Assembly: GCA_036417435.1 (NCBI GenBank)
Contig: CM070912.1
Coordinates: 28,384,055 to 28,448,054 of the forward strand
Origin: Inia geoffrensis
Lineage: Eukaryota > Chordata > Mammalia > Artiodactyla > Iniidae
Reading direction: 5' to 3'
Length of the DNA: 64,000 bases
A model generated the notes under the pieces. The model did no database searches, was not told the origin of the DNA, and saw only the letters and a program-made list of their open reading frames with translations. Below, piece after piece: positions 34,480 to 45,430 of this stretch; the first letter of the stretch is position 1; the number at the start of each line of letters is the position of its first letter. Both the position numbers and the translations under genes were made by a program.

Positions 34480-35800
34480 TCTCTCAGAAAATCCCTGTTT
34501 GTCTTTCTGCACTGAGCTCAGATGTCACCTCCTCCCGGAAGCCTGCCCTGGGCCACCCTTACAGCCCAGCTCTGTATGCCCTCCCCATCTCACACGTGCT
34601 GCAACTGGGTCAGTTACCTCCCAGTGCTTCACCCATCTGTGCACAGAGCCGTCTGCTTTCCATCTCCGGCACAGAAGTGAGTGCGTAAAGAATGGACAGA
34701 AATAATAATCTTCCCAAAACACTACCCAAGGACGTGTGTCAGGCCCTGCGTTGTTCCTTCAAGAGCCTGCACCCAGGGAAGCAGGTGAGCAGAGAGTGCA
34801 TACACAGCACTCCCGGGGGACCTAGCCTGCAGGACAGGCACCCCACCCACCCAATCCGACCCATGTGCACCTCAGGCCGGCTCTTGGCCAACTGACGTCT
34901 ACTTTCATTCCTTCTGGAAACCCTCTTCTCTCTGCCAGGCTCTTCTGCTTGACGACCAACTGGCCACCTGCCCAGCTCCCACCTGTGGCCCTCCGTCCTG
35001 GGGCTCTTCCTCAGGCACCTCGCCTCCCCAGACTGAGAAGTAAGCAAACCACTAGTCCGTCTCTCCGCAGGAGCAGGGCATGGGCCGTCCCCCCATTAAC
35101 TCTTTCGGGTCCTCCATCAACCAGGCTTTCTCTCGTTTCTGGGCCTTTGCACACGCTCTTCCACTTACCTGGAACCTTCTGCCCCCTTGAGTCCACTGTG
35201 TCCTTCCAGGGCTGTTTTTCCCTGCAGGAAGCCTTTCCAGCCCACTCCTGCCACAGCCCCAAGAGAGGACTCCCACTGGGGCTCCCCGAGCCCGTTCACC
35301 TCACACTCCACTGAGACTGCATCCTGACTGCTTGGTCTGCCTTCCCCAACCCCCACCAGCTCCATGGGGGGACCCTCCTGTATCCCAGAGCCCAGCACAG
35401 GGCACGTGCCCAGCAGGTGGTTAATAAGTATTTGAGAGGCTTCCCTGGTGGCTCAGCAGTTAAGAATCCACCTGCCAATGCAGGGGACACGGGTTTGAGC
35501 CCTGGTCCAGGAAGATCCTACATGTCGCGGAGCAACTAAGCCCATGCACCACAACTACTGAGCCTGAGCTCTAGAGCCCGCGAGCCACAACTACTGAAGC
35601 CCGGGTGCCCAGGGCCCATGCTCCACAACAAGAAAGCCACCGCAATGAGAAGCCCGCGCACCGCAAGGAAGAGTTGCCCCCGCTCGCCGCAACTAGAGAA
35701 AGCCCGTGTGCAGCAACAAAGACCCAACGCAGCCAAGAATAAATAAATAAATTTATAACAAATAAATATTTGAGAAATGAAATGAATGAACAGTGAGCAA
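34480..35800 (+). mobile_element. L2 element split by a SINE
   Basis: Sense L2 3' landmarks: 'gatgtcacctcctcccggaa' (34520s), 'tctgggcctttgcacacgct' (35140s), 'agagcccagcacagggcacg' (35390s) and 'ggttaataagtatttgaga'. It resumes after the SINE with 'aatgaaatgaatgaac'. Parts between 34690 and 35050 are less certain and may be a second L2 copy. Confidence 0.65.
35438..35760 (+). mobile_element. CHR-family SINE (long form)
   Basis: The head 'ggcttccctggtggctcagc', 'gagcctgagctctagagccc', 'ccacaactactgaagcccg' and the tail 'aataaataaataaat' are those of the long CHR form. The 15-bp target-site duplication is 'aataagtatttgaga' (35423-35437) and 'aataaatatttgaga' (35761-35775), with one mismatch. 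Confidence 0.96.
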
Positions 35801-35849
35801 AGAAATGAATGGGGAAATGGGTGACAGGACAGCCCAGTACACAGATAGT

Positions 35850-36085
35850 TAATGGTCACCTTATAGTTTATACAGTGTTCACTATGCACCAGCAAGCAGT
35901 CTAAGAACTTTTACATGTATTTCTCACCAAACTCAATAAGAACCCTATGATGTAGCCTCTGCCCCATTCTTCAGATGAGAGAAAATAGAGGCATAGGAAA
36001 ATCAGAAAACTCACCTAAAGTCACACCACCGGAGGGTGGTTGAGTAAAGACTCAAACCCAGCAGGCTGGCTCTAAAATCCATCCC
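35850..36085 (-). repeat. MIR SINE
   Basis: 'aagaaccctatgatgtagcc', 'cttcagatgagagaaa' and 'cctaaagtcacaccaccgga' fit antisense MIR. Confidence 0.8.
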
Positions 36086-36089
36086 TTCA

Positions 36090-36640
36090 ACTACATATTA
36101 TCCTGCCAGTGGCAGCCAGTTATACCAGTGGCCCCAAATGAACCACCCCTCCTGGTATCCCCGCCTCTGTGCAGTCTCTTCCCACACCAGCCCTGACGTG
36201 GCCTGGAGACGTGCTCCAGCCAATGGGACATTAGCAAGCGTGGGACAAGTAGAGGCTTGACAAGCCTTGCAAGTGGCCTTGTCCTTTGGAAACGCGCCCC
36301 CAGAACTCTGAGACCACTGGGGTGTGGACCAGGCTCGTGGAGAACAGGGGAAGGAGAAATGGGCGGCCTCCGCCAACAGCCAGAACAGAGGCCCCGACAC
36401 AGGGGCCTTAGCTGAGCCGGGGGGCAGCCTGCAGTCCTTCAAGCCAGTGAGCTGAGGCCTCAGACAACATGCAGCAGCACTGAGCCATCCAGCTACGCCC
36501 TGGATGTGTTCCTGCCTCACAAAAAATTGAGCAAATGCTACGGTCGTGGTTTTAAGTAACTGAGTTTTGAGCTGATTTGTGAAGCAATATTTTTTGTGAA
36601 GCAAAAAATAGCAGTGCTTTCTGTGATAACTTTCACAGGC
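36090..36640 (+). mobile_element. MLT1-like LTR (ERVL-MaLR)
   Basis: The end 'tggttttaagtaactgagtt' with 'gctgatttgtgaagcaa' is the characteristic 3' end of MLT1-type LTRs; 'ccaatgggacattagcaagc' marks the 5' half. A 195-codon minus frame at 36098-36685 lies over it and is incidental. Confidence 0.65.
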
Positions 36641-36674
36641 AGGATCAGGCCGACCCAGTGAGGAGCTTCTCAAG

Positions 36675-37300
36675 CACATACTCATTCATTCAACAAACAT
36701 TCACAGAGCGCACTGTGCACTCGTCACCGCCTGGGCCCAGGATTCGGCAGAGAACGGAAGAGACAAAGCCCCTGCCCTCGAAGAGCCTCCATTCTCGTAG
36801 GGAGTCAGACGAGCCCACAGACAAATTCATTTTTATGCCAAGCAGTGTGCCAAGAGCTCCAGAGAAAAACAGAGCCATGTCAGGGGTGCTATTCTAGATA
36901 GGACAGCCTCTTGATCATGTGATATTTAAGCGGAGACCTGAAGGAGGAGGGGAGGCCATACAAAGATCTGGCAGGAAAACATTCCAGGCCACAGGGACAG
37001 CAAGAGCAAGGGCCCTGAGACTGAGCCACGCTGGAGAGGAAGGAGGGGGAGGCATCTAGGGCAGGATGGTGGTAGGAGGCAAAGAGGAAAAGGACGGCAG
37101 GGCCAGGCTGCGTGGGGCTCGGAGGGCCGTGCTCAGAGCCTGACTTCGTCCTCAGGATGAGGGGAAGCCTGAGAGACAGAGGCTAGGGAGTGACAGACTT
37201 GACGTCTCTTCTCAAATCATCACCCTGGCAGCAGAGAAGGGGCAGGCCTGGCCGCAGAGGAAACAGAGAGACCAGCAAGGAGGCATATGATGATGACCTG
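36675..37300 (-). mobile_element. L2 element, antisense
   Basis: 'actcattcattcaacaaaca', 'aagcggagacctgaaggagg', 'acagcaagagcaagggccct' and 'aatcatcaccctggcagcag' are in the antisense L2 order. Confidence 0.75.
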
Positions 37301-38055
37301 GGTTAGGAGGTGGGAGGGCTGAGAGATGCTCCCCTTATCCTTGTTCCCATGGTAACCCCACGCTGGTCAACAACACCCAGGGGCCGACCTGCCTTTCTCT
37401 GGGATAAAAATGCGCTTGATTGCCATTCTTATACAACTTCAGGGTTGGAACAGGAAACACATGTGGCCGCCACACAGCTGGTTTTCTTTTTTTAAGACTC
37501 GCTCCAATAGCACCTCCTGAGCATACCATGTAAGGAAATCAACCGAAAGAAAAAGCAACCTTAGTCTGAAGGCTGCTTGGAAATGGGACTTTTCAACCTT
37601 AACTGAGGCTGAAAATAAACTACACAATATTATAATGCCCTGCTGGATAACAGCACTACCAAATGCAGGCCCTGCTGTGCATTCTGTAAATGGAACGTGG
37701 ACCCAACGGCTCTCTGGGAGGAAACACTGCACCTGTGTCAATCACAGACCGCTGGCTCCTTTCTCATTACAAATCACTGTTCATTTCAGGCACTCATTTA
37801 TTTGCTTCATGTGGAAGAGGAGCTGCTCTAAGTTGGAAGATATTTATTTTTACCCATAGAATCATTTTCAGGGAAAAGCGAAAGGAAACAGACTGTGCAG
37901 AGGCCACAGGAAAGTTAAGTACAGGGGGAAAGACTAACGAAAGAACACAGGCTGATAAGAAAGAGTTCTATCCAAAAACACACGGATTCCTGGTCCTATA
38001 CATTTTATTTCCCACATCTCTCTGGATCCTTTGATCTTCTTTTAATTCCCATCAT
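37301..38055. other. No gene or repeat recognised
   Basis: Unique-looking sequence. The minus frame 37439-37741 and plus frame 37690-38034 have no splice or family support. Confidence 0.45.
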
Positions 38056-38059
38056 CTCC

Positions 38060-38640
38060 ACCCTAAGTGTCAACCACCACACCTGGCTGGATGACTTCTG
38101 AGCGGCCCACTGGTCACCCCACCCACTGGCCTCCGCTTCCTCAATTCTCTCTCCACAGTGTGGGGAATGGGATAAATTTAACATGCAGATCTGACCCTGT
38201 CCGTCTTCTATTCATGACTCTTCAAAGACTTTTTATTTTTCTTAGAATAAACATCAAACCCTTTCCTGGGACCTACAGGGTCTGTGGTGCTCTGGGCTCC
38301 ACGCCATTCCCTTTGAGCTCCGAGCTCCAACATACCAGCCTCTCCTCAGCTCCTCTGACACCTTGCTCCCCCACTTCTTCAGGCCTTAAACCTGGTGAGG
38401 AAAGGTGAACACCCTCCTCCTTTCAGATCTGAGCTCCCCCATCTCTTCCTCCAAGAAGCTGTCTCTGACCCATACAAACCCCCAACCCCCAGACCAGAGC
38501 AGATCCCCTGAAGCTGCTGCTTTGGACAGGCACTGCTGGGCCTGGGGTCATTGTTCTCAGCACACCACAAACTGCCCCTTCTGTGCTGGTCATACATAAA
38601 GGCCACTCTTTGACTCTAGGACACAATTATTAAGGATCAA
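38060..38640 (+). mobile_element. L2 element, sense
   Basis: 'agatctgaccctgtccgtct', 'agaataaacatcaaaccctt', 'tacagggtctgtggtgctct' and 'ccaagaagctgtctctgacc' follow the L2 3' region. Confidence 0.7.
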
Positions 38641-38999
38641 GCTTAGCGCTGTTTTGGATCCAAAGACTTACCCCAGCTGTGACCCACCCAAAAAGGAGGA
38701 GGGATTATTAGCTGTAACTAATTACTATTACTTCTGCCTCCCCGCCAGCATCCCTTCCCTTCCTCAGACCATCCAAAGTTCTACGTCAAAAACTTCTGCA
38801 AGCTACATGTTCTTAGAGCCATCAAGAGATATGCCCATCTCTGAAATAAGGGTATCATCTTATCTCACCAGTAACTGAACTTATTTCAGTATTAATATAT
38901 ATCAGTCCAAATTACAGACTCCAAGGAGAGGGTCCACGTATGTAGACACCCTCTGGGTCATCATTAGTGCTTTACAAGGAAAGTAATAACAAAATAAAA
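38641..38999. other. No gene or repeat recognised
   Basis: Short unique stretch. Confidence 0.4.
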
Positions 39000-39710
39000 A
39001 CCCAACAGCTAACATTTATGGCGTGCTTACTACATGCCAGGCACTGTGTTACTTACCTTTCGTGGACTCTTTTAATCTATACAAAAACTCTACAAAGTAA
39101 CCATTGTTAATACCCCTATTCCACTGATGAGAAAAATAAGGCTTAAGGAAATTACAGTAAGTCCCCTACATATGAACGACTTCCATTTCGAGAGCACATC
39201 CATTAAGTACAGTTTGTTCGTAAGTCCAACAAAGTTAGCCTAGGTACCCAACTAACACAATCAGCTATATGGTACTGCACTGTAATAGGTTTATAATACT
39301 TTTCACACAAATAATACATAAAAAACAAACACAAAAAAATAAAGAAAACATTTTTAATCTTACAGTACAGTACCTTGAAAACTACAGTAGTACCAGCTAC
39401 ACCACCGCTGCTTTTACGCTTGCTTCCAGGCATCCTGGGCTTAAAATAAAGACACTGTACTACTGTACTCTATACAGTACAGTACACAAAAGCACAACCA
39501 CTTGTAGAGGATGCACGCACATGACAATGTACGCCAGACACGTGAACTAACTTACGTGACTGGACGTGCGAACACTCGTTCTCATCTTTGAAAGTTCGTA
39601 ACTGGAAGTTTCGTATATGGGGGACCTACTGTATTAACCCAAGGTCAAAGGGCTGGTAAGGTCCAAGCATGTAACCCTTCCACTTCAAGACTTCCCCCAC
39701 CCAACTCACC
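39000..39710 (-). repeat. MIR SINE split by a DNA transposon
   Basis: The pieces 39000-39154 ('ctacatgccaggcactgtgt', 'gaaaaataaggcttaagg') and 39632-39710 ('aacccaaggtcaaagggctg') join at a TA dinucleotide. Confidence 0.8.
39155..39631 (+). mobile_element. TA-inserted MITE (Tc1/mariner-Tigger type)
   Basis: The 477-bp element begins 'cagtaagtcccctacatatg' and ends in the matching inverted sequence '...atatgggggacctactg'. It is flanked by TA on both sides (39153-39154 and 39632-39633), the target duplication of Tc1/mariner and pogo/Tigger elements. It has no transposase frame. Inside are several 'tacagtac' palindromes (39360-39490). The exact family is not fixed. Confidence 0.85.
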
Positions 39711-40089
39711 TCTCCGCAACACACTATCAACCACAAAACCAACCTAACCCCAGAGCAGCCAACACAAGTGTGTTTCCAGCCAAAGAAACAGATAGTGCTT
39801 CAGCAGCAAACAACTTCTGTTTCAGAGTTCATTGACCGAGGCCTGTGAGTACTGCCATAAGTTGGGGCTCAGGGGCGGGCAGTGATATAATAAATGGCAG
39901 CCACAGCGTTTTCGTCTGGTCACAAAGGGGGGAAAAAGAACAAAATTAAATGCCTTTAAGCACTATACGTTTCAACATGTTTAAGAGAACTTTCCCCTCA
40001 AACATAAATAGGAAGAGTCAGCATCTCCCATGCTAGGGGAAACTTAAGTTGTCACTATAAATCAAAACCCAAGCAGATGATAAGAATTA
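39711..40089. other. No gene or repeat recognised
   Basis: Unique-looking sequence. Confidence 0.4.
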
Positions 40090-40375
40090 AAAGTAATCAT
40101 AACAGCAGTCACGTGTATTGGGCTCTTTCTACAGAGGGAGTCATCTCACTAAGTGCTTGACACGCACTGTCACAGCACATCATAGACCTGTATGTATCCC
40201 ATCAACCTTGTGAGGGCATACTGTCATGACACCATTTGTCAAAGGTGAAACTGAGGCTGGGCCACATCACGCAACTCGGCCATAGTCATGCAGCTAATAA
40301 GGAGCCATGCCAGGATTCTGCCAGGAGACTGACCAATTCCAGAGCCCAAGCTCTCAGCCACCACATACGGAATCC
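40090..40375 (-). repeat. MIR SINE
   Basis: 'caaaggtgaaactgaggctg', 'catagtcatgcagctaataa' and 'agagcccaagctctcagcca' are a clear antisense MIR. Confidence 0.85.
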
Positions 40376-40717
40376 TACAAAAAAGGGAGACATGATTTCT
40401 CAATTTAAGTTTACCACTTAGTAATTTTTGTAGGGGGAAGAAAAATAAAATCAATGTTCTCTACCATTATAAGGAAAACATGCCCTTTTGGACTAGTTTT
40501 TAAAGCAGTGCTATAACCACTTAGATGGGGCCTACCTGAGGCCTCATGGAACAAACATTATAGTCAGATCCACTAATAAGTTGCCACAAAAAATCTGGAA
40601 GGAGAAACGTGACTGTTCTTTTGAGAACACAAAACTGTCATTTCAAATTAAGTAACAGTAACAAATGGTGAGAAACGTGACTCCGGGGGCGATGCACACC
40701 TGCATTTGAACATTAAC

Positions 40718-40863
40718 CAGTGAGCCTCCTGTTAACCCATCTGCACCATCCCTCCAGCCCCAGCTTCTCAGAGATGTGCAACAGTTCCTCAAGGATGGAA
40801 ACCACCTTCCGTTTATTTAGATCATACTGGGCCCCAATCAGTATTGAGAAGATGTCTTTGCTT
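40718..40863 (-). CDS. Candidate coding exon, gene unknown
   Basis: On the minus strand a good acceptor ('gggtttcttgtgcttcctag') opens a 146-bp block with a single open frame; the other two frames hit stops early. It encodes 'SKDIFSILIGAQYDLNKRKV' and then a helix-like 'VSILEELLHISEKLGLE', ending '...NRRLT'. The donor at 40717-40712 ('ctg|gttaat') is weak; if it is not used, the frame ends at TAA (40713-40715) and this would be a terminal coding exon. If the donor is used, the outgoing phase fits the candidate exon at 12411-12517. I recognise neither protein nor repeat here. Chance is a real alternative. Confidence 0.35.
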
Positions 40864-40909
40864 CTAGGAAGCACAAGAAACCCTCCATTGAACATGACAT
40901 TGAACACAT

Positions 40910-41880
40910 GTCACTTACTGGATTATATGAATGGAAAAACAGAATCGTATCTTCCATTCTCAGGATTCTAGACCCCACTTTATGACCCTGAGGGGGCAGG
41001 AATGCTAACCAGGATCCAGTTAAAGTTACCCAACACCCTCACATCCCACAACAGCCTCGGCCCAAAGTGTTCTTATTTAACTATCAGTAAACTCATTACA
41101 AGGCATCAGATGGTATTACCAACTGTGAAAGGAGACGCCAGGAGTCTGAGACAAACAGCCGGGTGGCAGAAAGAGAGAAGCTCCGAGGTCAGCGAGGGCC
41201 GCTGGGAAACCTGCCCCAGTATTCACACAACAAGCTGTGGGACAGCCCAGACTAGGGACCAGGGCTTGGTCACACCCAATGCATGAGGCCTGGCTGTGTC
41301 CAGCACGTGCCCTAGAGTGACATCAAATGCACACTTAGTTTATTCATGATCAACTATGTTCATGGATCCATGTGCACGTGAGAGAGATGCCGGACCTGCA
41401 CTGAAATATACATAACGAGAGGAAAAGCAGAGAAATAAAGTCAACGCTGCCCGACAGTTCCGCTCCTCCAGCCTGTGTGTCAGGACACCCTCAGGGCAGG
41501 TGTGGGAATGGCCACTCCCCAGGAGGCAGCAGCCAAGTGCTTCTCCCAGTACGAGGCTCCTGCTGAAGTGAGAGGTTGTAGGGTTTAACAAAGAGTGTGT
41601 GAGTGTGTGTGTGTGTTTATAAAATAACCTACTTCTTAAATGCCCTTAAATACCCACCATCCACTTCATCTGGTGTTTAACTTCAGAAACAACAATCTGT
41701 TCCATTGCTGGAAGAAAGAGCATCTCCAAAATGGTACCTTCCGAAGGGATTTTCCAGAGTAATTCTGATTACTGGTGACTGTCACCATCCATGCTGGTGA
41801 GAAGCAAACCACTACAAGAGCCACAAAGGACTCTGTGACGTGAGACAATGGACACGGGCGTGCTGAATGGACATTCATAA
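40910..41880. other. No gene or repeat recognised
   Basis: Unique-looking, with a TG-rich microsatellite-like patch at 41593-41616. Confidence 0.45.
41593..41616 (+). repeat. (TG)n microsatellite
   Basis: An interrupted run of TG units. Confidence 0.8.
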
Positions 41881-42050
41881 TGAAACAAACTCTTTGTAGG
41901 TAGTATCCTCCTTAATCCACATGACCTACTAACGCAGGTGCGACCAGCAGCTCTTCTGTTTGAGCAGAGGGACAACGTGGTACTCAGGGATGCTGACAGT
42001 CACCAAGATCCCACGAGGTCAGAAGCAGGCCTGCAGTCGAAGCCTTCGTA
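41881..42050 (-). repeat. MIR fragment
   Basis: 'tatcctccttaatccacatg' and 'cccacgaggtcagaagcagg' fit antisense MIR loosely. Confidence 0.5.
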
Positions 42051-42726
42051 GTCTTCGAAGTGGATGGATCTGAAACCCAGCCAGACAACTGTTCAACCCA
42101 ACTAAATGCCCCACAAGTTTCTGGGCCAGGATGAAGGCCTAAATAAGCTATCAGCCTTCCTGGATAGACTAGAGGCGTCTCTGGAGGCCACTAATGACTC
42201 AATCAAAAGGTCACTTACTTTGAAGCTTGGCACACCTCTCACAGGAACACCGAAATGCCACCCAAGGCCACACAACAATATGATGGAGAAACACAAATGA
42301 CGAGAAAAAACTTGGAGATTAACTGTGCTTTTTGATAGTGGAATATACTTTCCTTAAACCTGTTGCTTTAACCTGTACGTACTGCCTTCTTCAAAGCACC
42401 CATCTTCCTCCCCTTGCATCCACCCCTAACCCACAGAGCCCCAGCGTGACTTCCTGGTGGACCACTACCACCAACTTGCTTCGCAGCAACGTTCACACCA
42501 TTACTGTCTGCTCTGCTTCATCCTACAAGAAGTCAGCTGTAAGAGGTAAAAAACTGGCAAGAGTATCCTCATTTTCTGGTGGATGACGTATGATTTAGAT
42601 TCTCTGGTAATAATGAAAGCCAGCCACAGCAGACATAACTAAACTCCCGGGATTGGCGCCCTTCCCCCTGAAATTTAGTAGCCTAGCACTCCTTGAAAGT
42701 TGGCTGCTTTCAAGATAAAAAAGAAG
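42051..42726. other. No gene or repeat recognised
   Basis: The plus frame 42106-42300 reads as an amphipathic stretch, but I see no splice sites that bound it. Confidence 0.4.
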
Positions 42727-43097
42727 GGACCTCCTTGGTGGCGCAGTGGTTAAGAATCTGCCTGCCAATGCAGGGGACGCGGGTTCAATCCCTGGTCTGG
42801 GAAGATCCCACATGCCGCGGAGCAACTAAGCCTGTGTGCCACAACTACTGAGCCTGCACTCTAGAGCCCGCGAGCCACAACTACTGAGCCTGCGTGCCAC
42901 AACTACTGAAGCCCGCGCACGTAGAGCCCGGGCTCCGCAACAAGAGAAGCCACCGTAATGAGAAGCCCGCACACCACAACGAAGAGTAGCCCCTGCTCGC
43001 CGCAACTAGAGAAAGCCCGTGCACAGCAACGAAGACCCAACACAGCCAAAAATCAATCGATAAATACATTTTAAAAAAAATTTTAAAAAGAAAAGAC
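42727..43097 (+). mobile_element. CHR-family SINE (long form)
   Basis: The head 'ggacctccttggtggcgcag' is followed by 'ggttcaatccctgg' (B-box-like). The 'ccacaactactgagcctg' unit is duplicated (42840 and 42876), and an A-rich tail ends at about 43097. A-rich flanks make the target-site duplication ambiguous. Confidence 0.93.
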
Positions 43098-43829
43098 AAA
43101 AAGGAAGAGGGCTAGAAACATCAACACTCGCAGGATTCGAGATCAGGAGTGAATGTAACTCTGCCTCCTGAAAAAGTCAGGGCACTGGGTAGCTTCCTCC
43201 AATAGTCCCCTTCCTGCCCCTCGCTCTCCCAAGGTGCATTTCTTGTGAATAATCTGCCACTCACAAGAAATTATTATCGACCAAAGGATCCAAGTCCTGG
43301 AGCTGCTTTAATCATCTTACAGTCATTCAGGGAGACTGACGTGTCTGATGACGGAGCCAACCTGGGCTAGAGCAAAACTGAAAGGGAGAGCAAGAGAAAG
43401 ACAGACAAGGAAAGAAATAGAGACAAAGAGAGATACTAACAGACAAATGCACACAAGCAGAGACAGACAGACCTAGAGACAGACTAGGTCCTGATAACAC
43501 CAAGTCCTTGAACAAGCATTGCCTGAAGCCAGAAAACTTTTGTTACGTAAATCAGTAAACTCCCTTTTAATATAAAACAGGATTAGTCATTTTCAGGGTT
43601 TCCTTGCCTCAATACTAAGTCAACTATCTTCCTGTGTTTACAACAATGACTTCTAAGGGACCACCAGGCCAAGCTAGACAAGAACAGTTTTACCCAATAA
43701 TCATTAATCCTCTTAAAAGCCACCTAGGCATTTTTATAAGATTAATATTGGAATCCTAATTAATTTTTTTTAATCTACTAAATTTTAAAGCTCATCTAGA
43801 AAATAAACAGTTACTTTTTCCAGAACAGT
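43098..43829. other. No gene; purine-rich patch
   Basis: 43380-43490 is GA/CA-rich (many 'agacag' and 'gagaaag' words). The rest is unrecognised. Confidence 0.5.
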
Positions 43830-43948
43830 AAATTGAGATTTGCCCAACACTTACACATCCTACAAACTTATAATAATTAACATAATAAAGTACAGGTATC
43901 CACCAATAGATTCACTGCAACAGAAAAGACACAGGCCCTAGAATGTTC

Positions 43949-43969
43949 TTTTTTTTTTTTTTTTTTTTT
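43949..43969 (+). repeat. T21 homopolymer
   Basis: Twenty-one uninterrupted T residues, possibly the reversed tail of a retrotransposed fragment, though no such body or duplication is visible. Confidence 0.85.
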
Positions 43970-44570
43970 AGTGTTATAACAAAGACAGAAAGGCAGTATC
44001 ACAAATTACTGAAGGAGAATCATTACTGAATGATGCAGAACAAAACAATTGTTTAATTAGGGGGTGCGGGCAGGAACAAGTCAGACCCTCTCCCTACACC
44101 TTTCACTAAAATAAATTCCACATGTAGTAAAGAGATTTAAAAGTTTAAAGTAAGTCAAATAAGGAAAACACTAGTTCTTGGTACCTGTAAGAAGTTTCTA
44201 AATCAATTAAAGAAATCACAACGAAAAGTCAACAGATTTGATTTGGTAAATATTAAAAACCGTTATATGTCAAAAAACATTACACAGAAAAATGAACAGA
44301 AAACAAGCATTTGCCACAAAAGGCCAATGTTTATTCATATAAACAAGAAGGATGCCCAAATCAAAAACAGAGAACCTGAAAATCAGATGGGGAAAAAAGA
44401 AAGATTGACAGTAAATTGACTCTTCATAGCAAAAAAACAAACAACTAATGGTCAACACACTTGGAAAAACCCAACCACTGTAGAAATATAAGATAAAACA
44501 AAATTCACCATCAAATTAGCAAAGGGTTAAAATACTAAGAATACCAGTGAGAAGCAACCAGGTGCATGCA

Positions 44571-44575
44571 CATGC

Positions 44576-44612
<37 letters not shown>
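44571..44612 (+). repeat. (CA)n microsatellite
   Basis: Sixteen perfect CA units (44581-44612) with an imperfect start. Confidence 0.95.
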
Positions 44613-44615
<3 letters not shown>

Positions 44616-45119
44616 CTGGCATCAAATCCTCTTTCTGGAAAGCATGTTGGCAATCTTTGTCAAGAGCCTTAAATGACCTAGTGATTCTCTTCATAGGAGC
44701 TGACCGTAGAGTAACCATAAACTAAAATGTGTGCTTAAAAATAGTCACAACAGCAGTAAGAACAATGAAAACAACACCCAGCCAAAGGGAGTATGAGACA
44801 CTATGAGACCATTAAGACTGTTAAAAAAAAACATTTAATCACCTGTAAAAATGCTCATGATATAATCCCAAGTGAAATGTGAGGACACAAAATGATACAT
44901 GTAGAATGATCCAAATTTGTGTTATACAGACACATATAAAAACAAAGAAAAAAGATCAAAAATAGGTACTTGAAAGATCTTAGCCATGGCTACTTCTGGG
45001 CGATGGGATTAAAAGTGATTCCTTTTTCCTTTCTCTGTCCTCGTCCCTGTTTTAAAATTTTTCTCTAATAAACGTACAGCTCTTTGTAATCAGAAAACAC
45101 ACAAGTATACACACACTTC

Positions 45120-45290
45120 AGCAGAAATAGCCTTGGTTTAGTAAGTCAAGATGTGGTGGACATTTCCTAGGTACACAGCACTGAGCTAGGTACTTTGAGG
45201 GACAAAAGCAAGTACTCCCTGTGCTCAAGGGGTCTGCAGTCCAGTGAGCTAGATACAACCGAGGAAATGGTGTTGACAATTTAAAAATCT
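45120..45290 (-). repeat. Possible L2 3'-end fragment
   Basis: 'tacacagcactgagctaggt' and 'gtctgcagtccagtgagc' fit antisense L2. Confidence 0.5.
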
Positions 45291-45339
45291 CCTGGACAAC
45301 CAAATGCTAGATGCTAGGGCAGGTGTAGGCACCATCTGG

Positions 45340-45430
45340 TTACCCTCACGCCACCTCTAATACATGTACCGTGTTTAGTGTACTTCTTGGCACACAGTAA
45401 TCGCTCAATGAACATTGGCTGCTGACGGCA
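45340..45430 (+). repeat. MIR or L2 3' end
   Basis: 'ttggcacacagtaatcgctc' and 'aatgaacattggctgctgac' are the typical MIR 3' end. Confidence 0.6.

Larger units (their letters stand above)
43830..45105 (+). mobile_element. Old L1M body and 3' end
   Basis: Degraded ORF2 C-terminal and 3' UTR order: 'ccaggccaatgtttattcat'-type ORF2 text, 'catgctcatgatataatccc', 'gccatggctacttctgggcg' and 'ttttctctaataaacgtac'. It contains a T21 run (43949-43969) and a CA microsatellite. The 5' limit is uncertain. Confidence 0.6.

Noticed and set aside
36098..36685. 195-codon minus-strand frame
   Set aside because: It lies on the opposite strand of an MLT1-like LTR and an L2 end; no start context, splice sites or known motif.
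42106..42300. Plus-strand frame with an amphipathic helix-like sequence, and a 'gtaagt' on the opposite strand
   Set aside because: The donor-like site is not paired with an acceptor at sensible distance, and the frame has no splice sites on its own strand.
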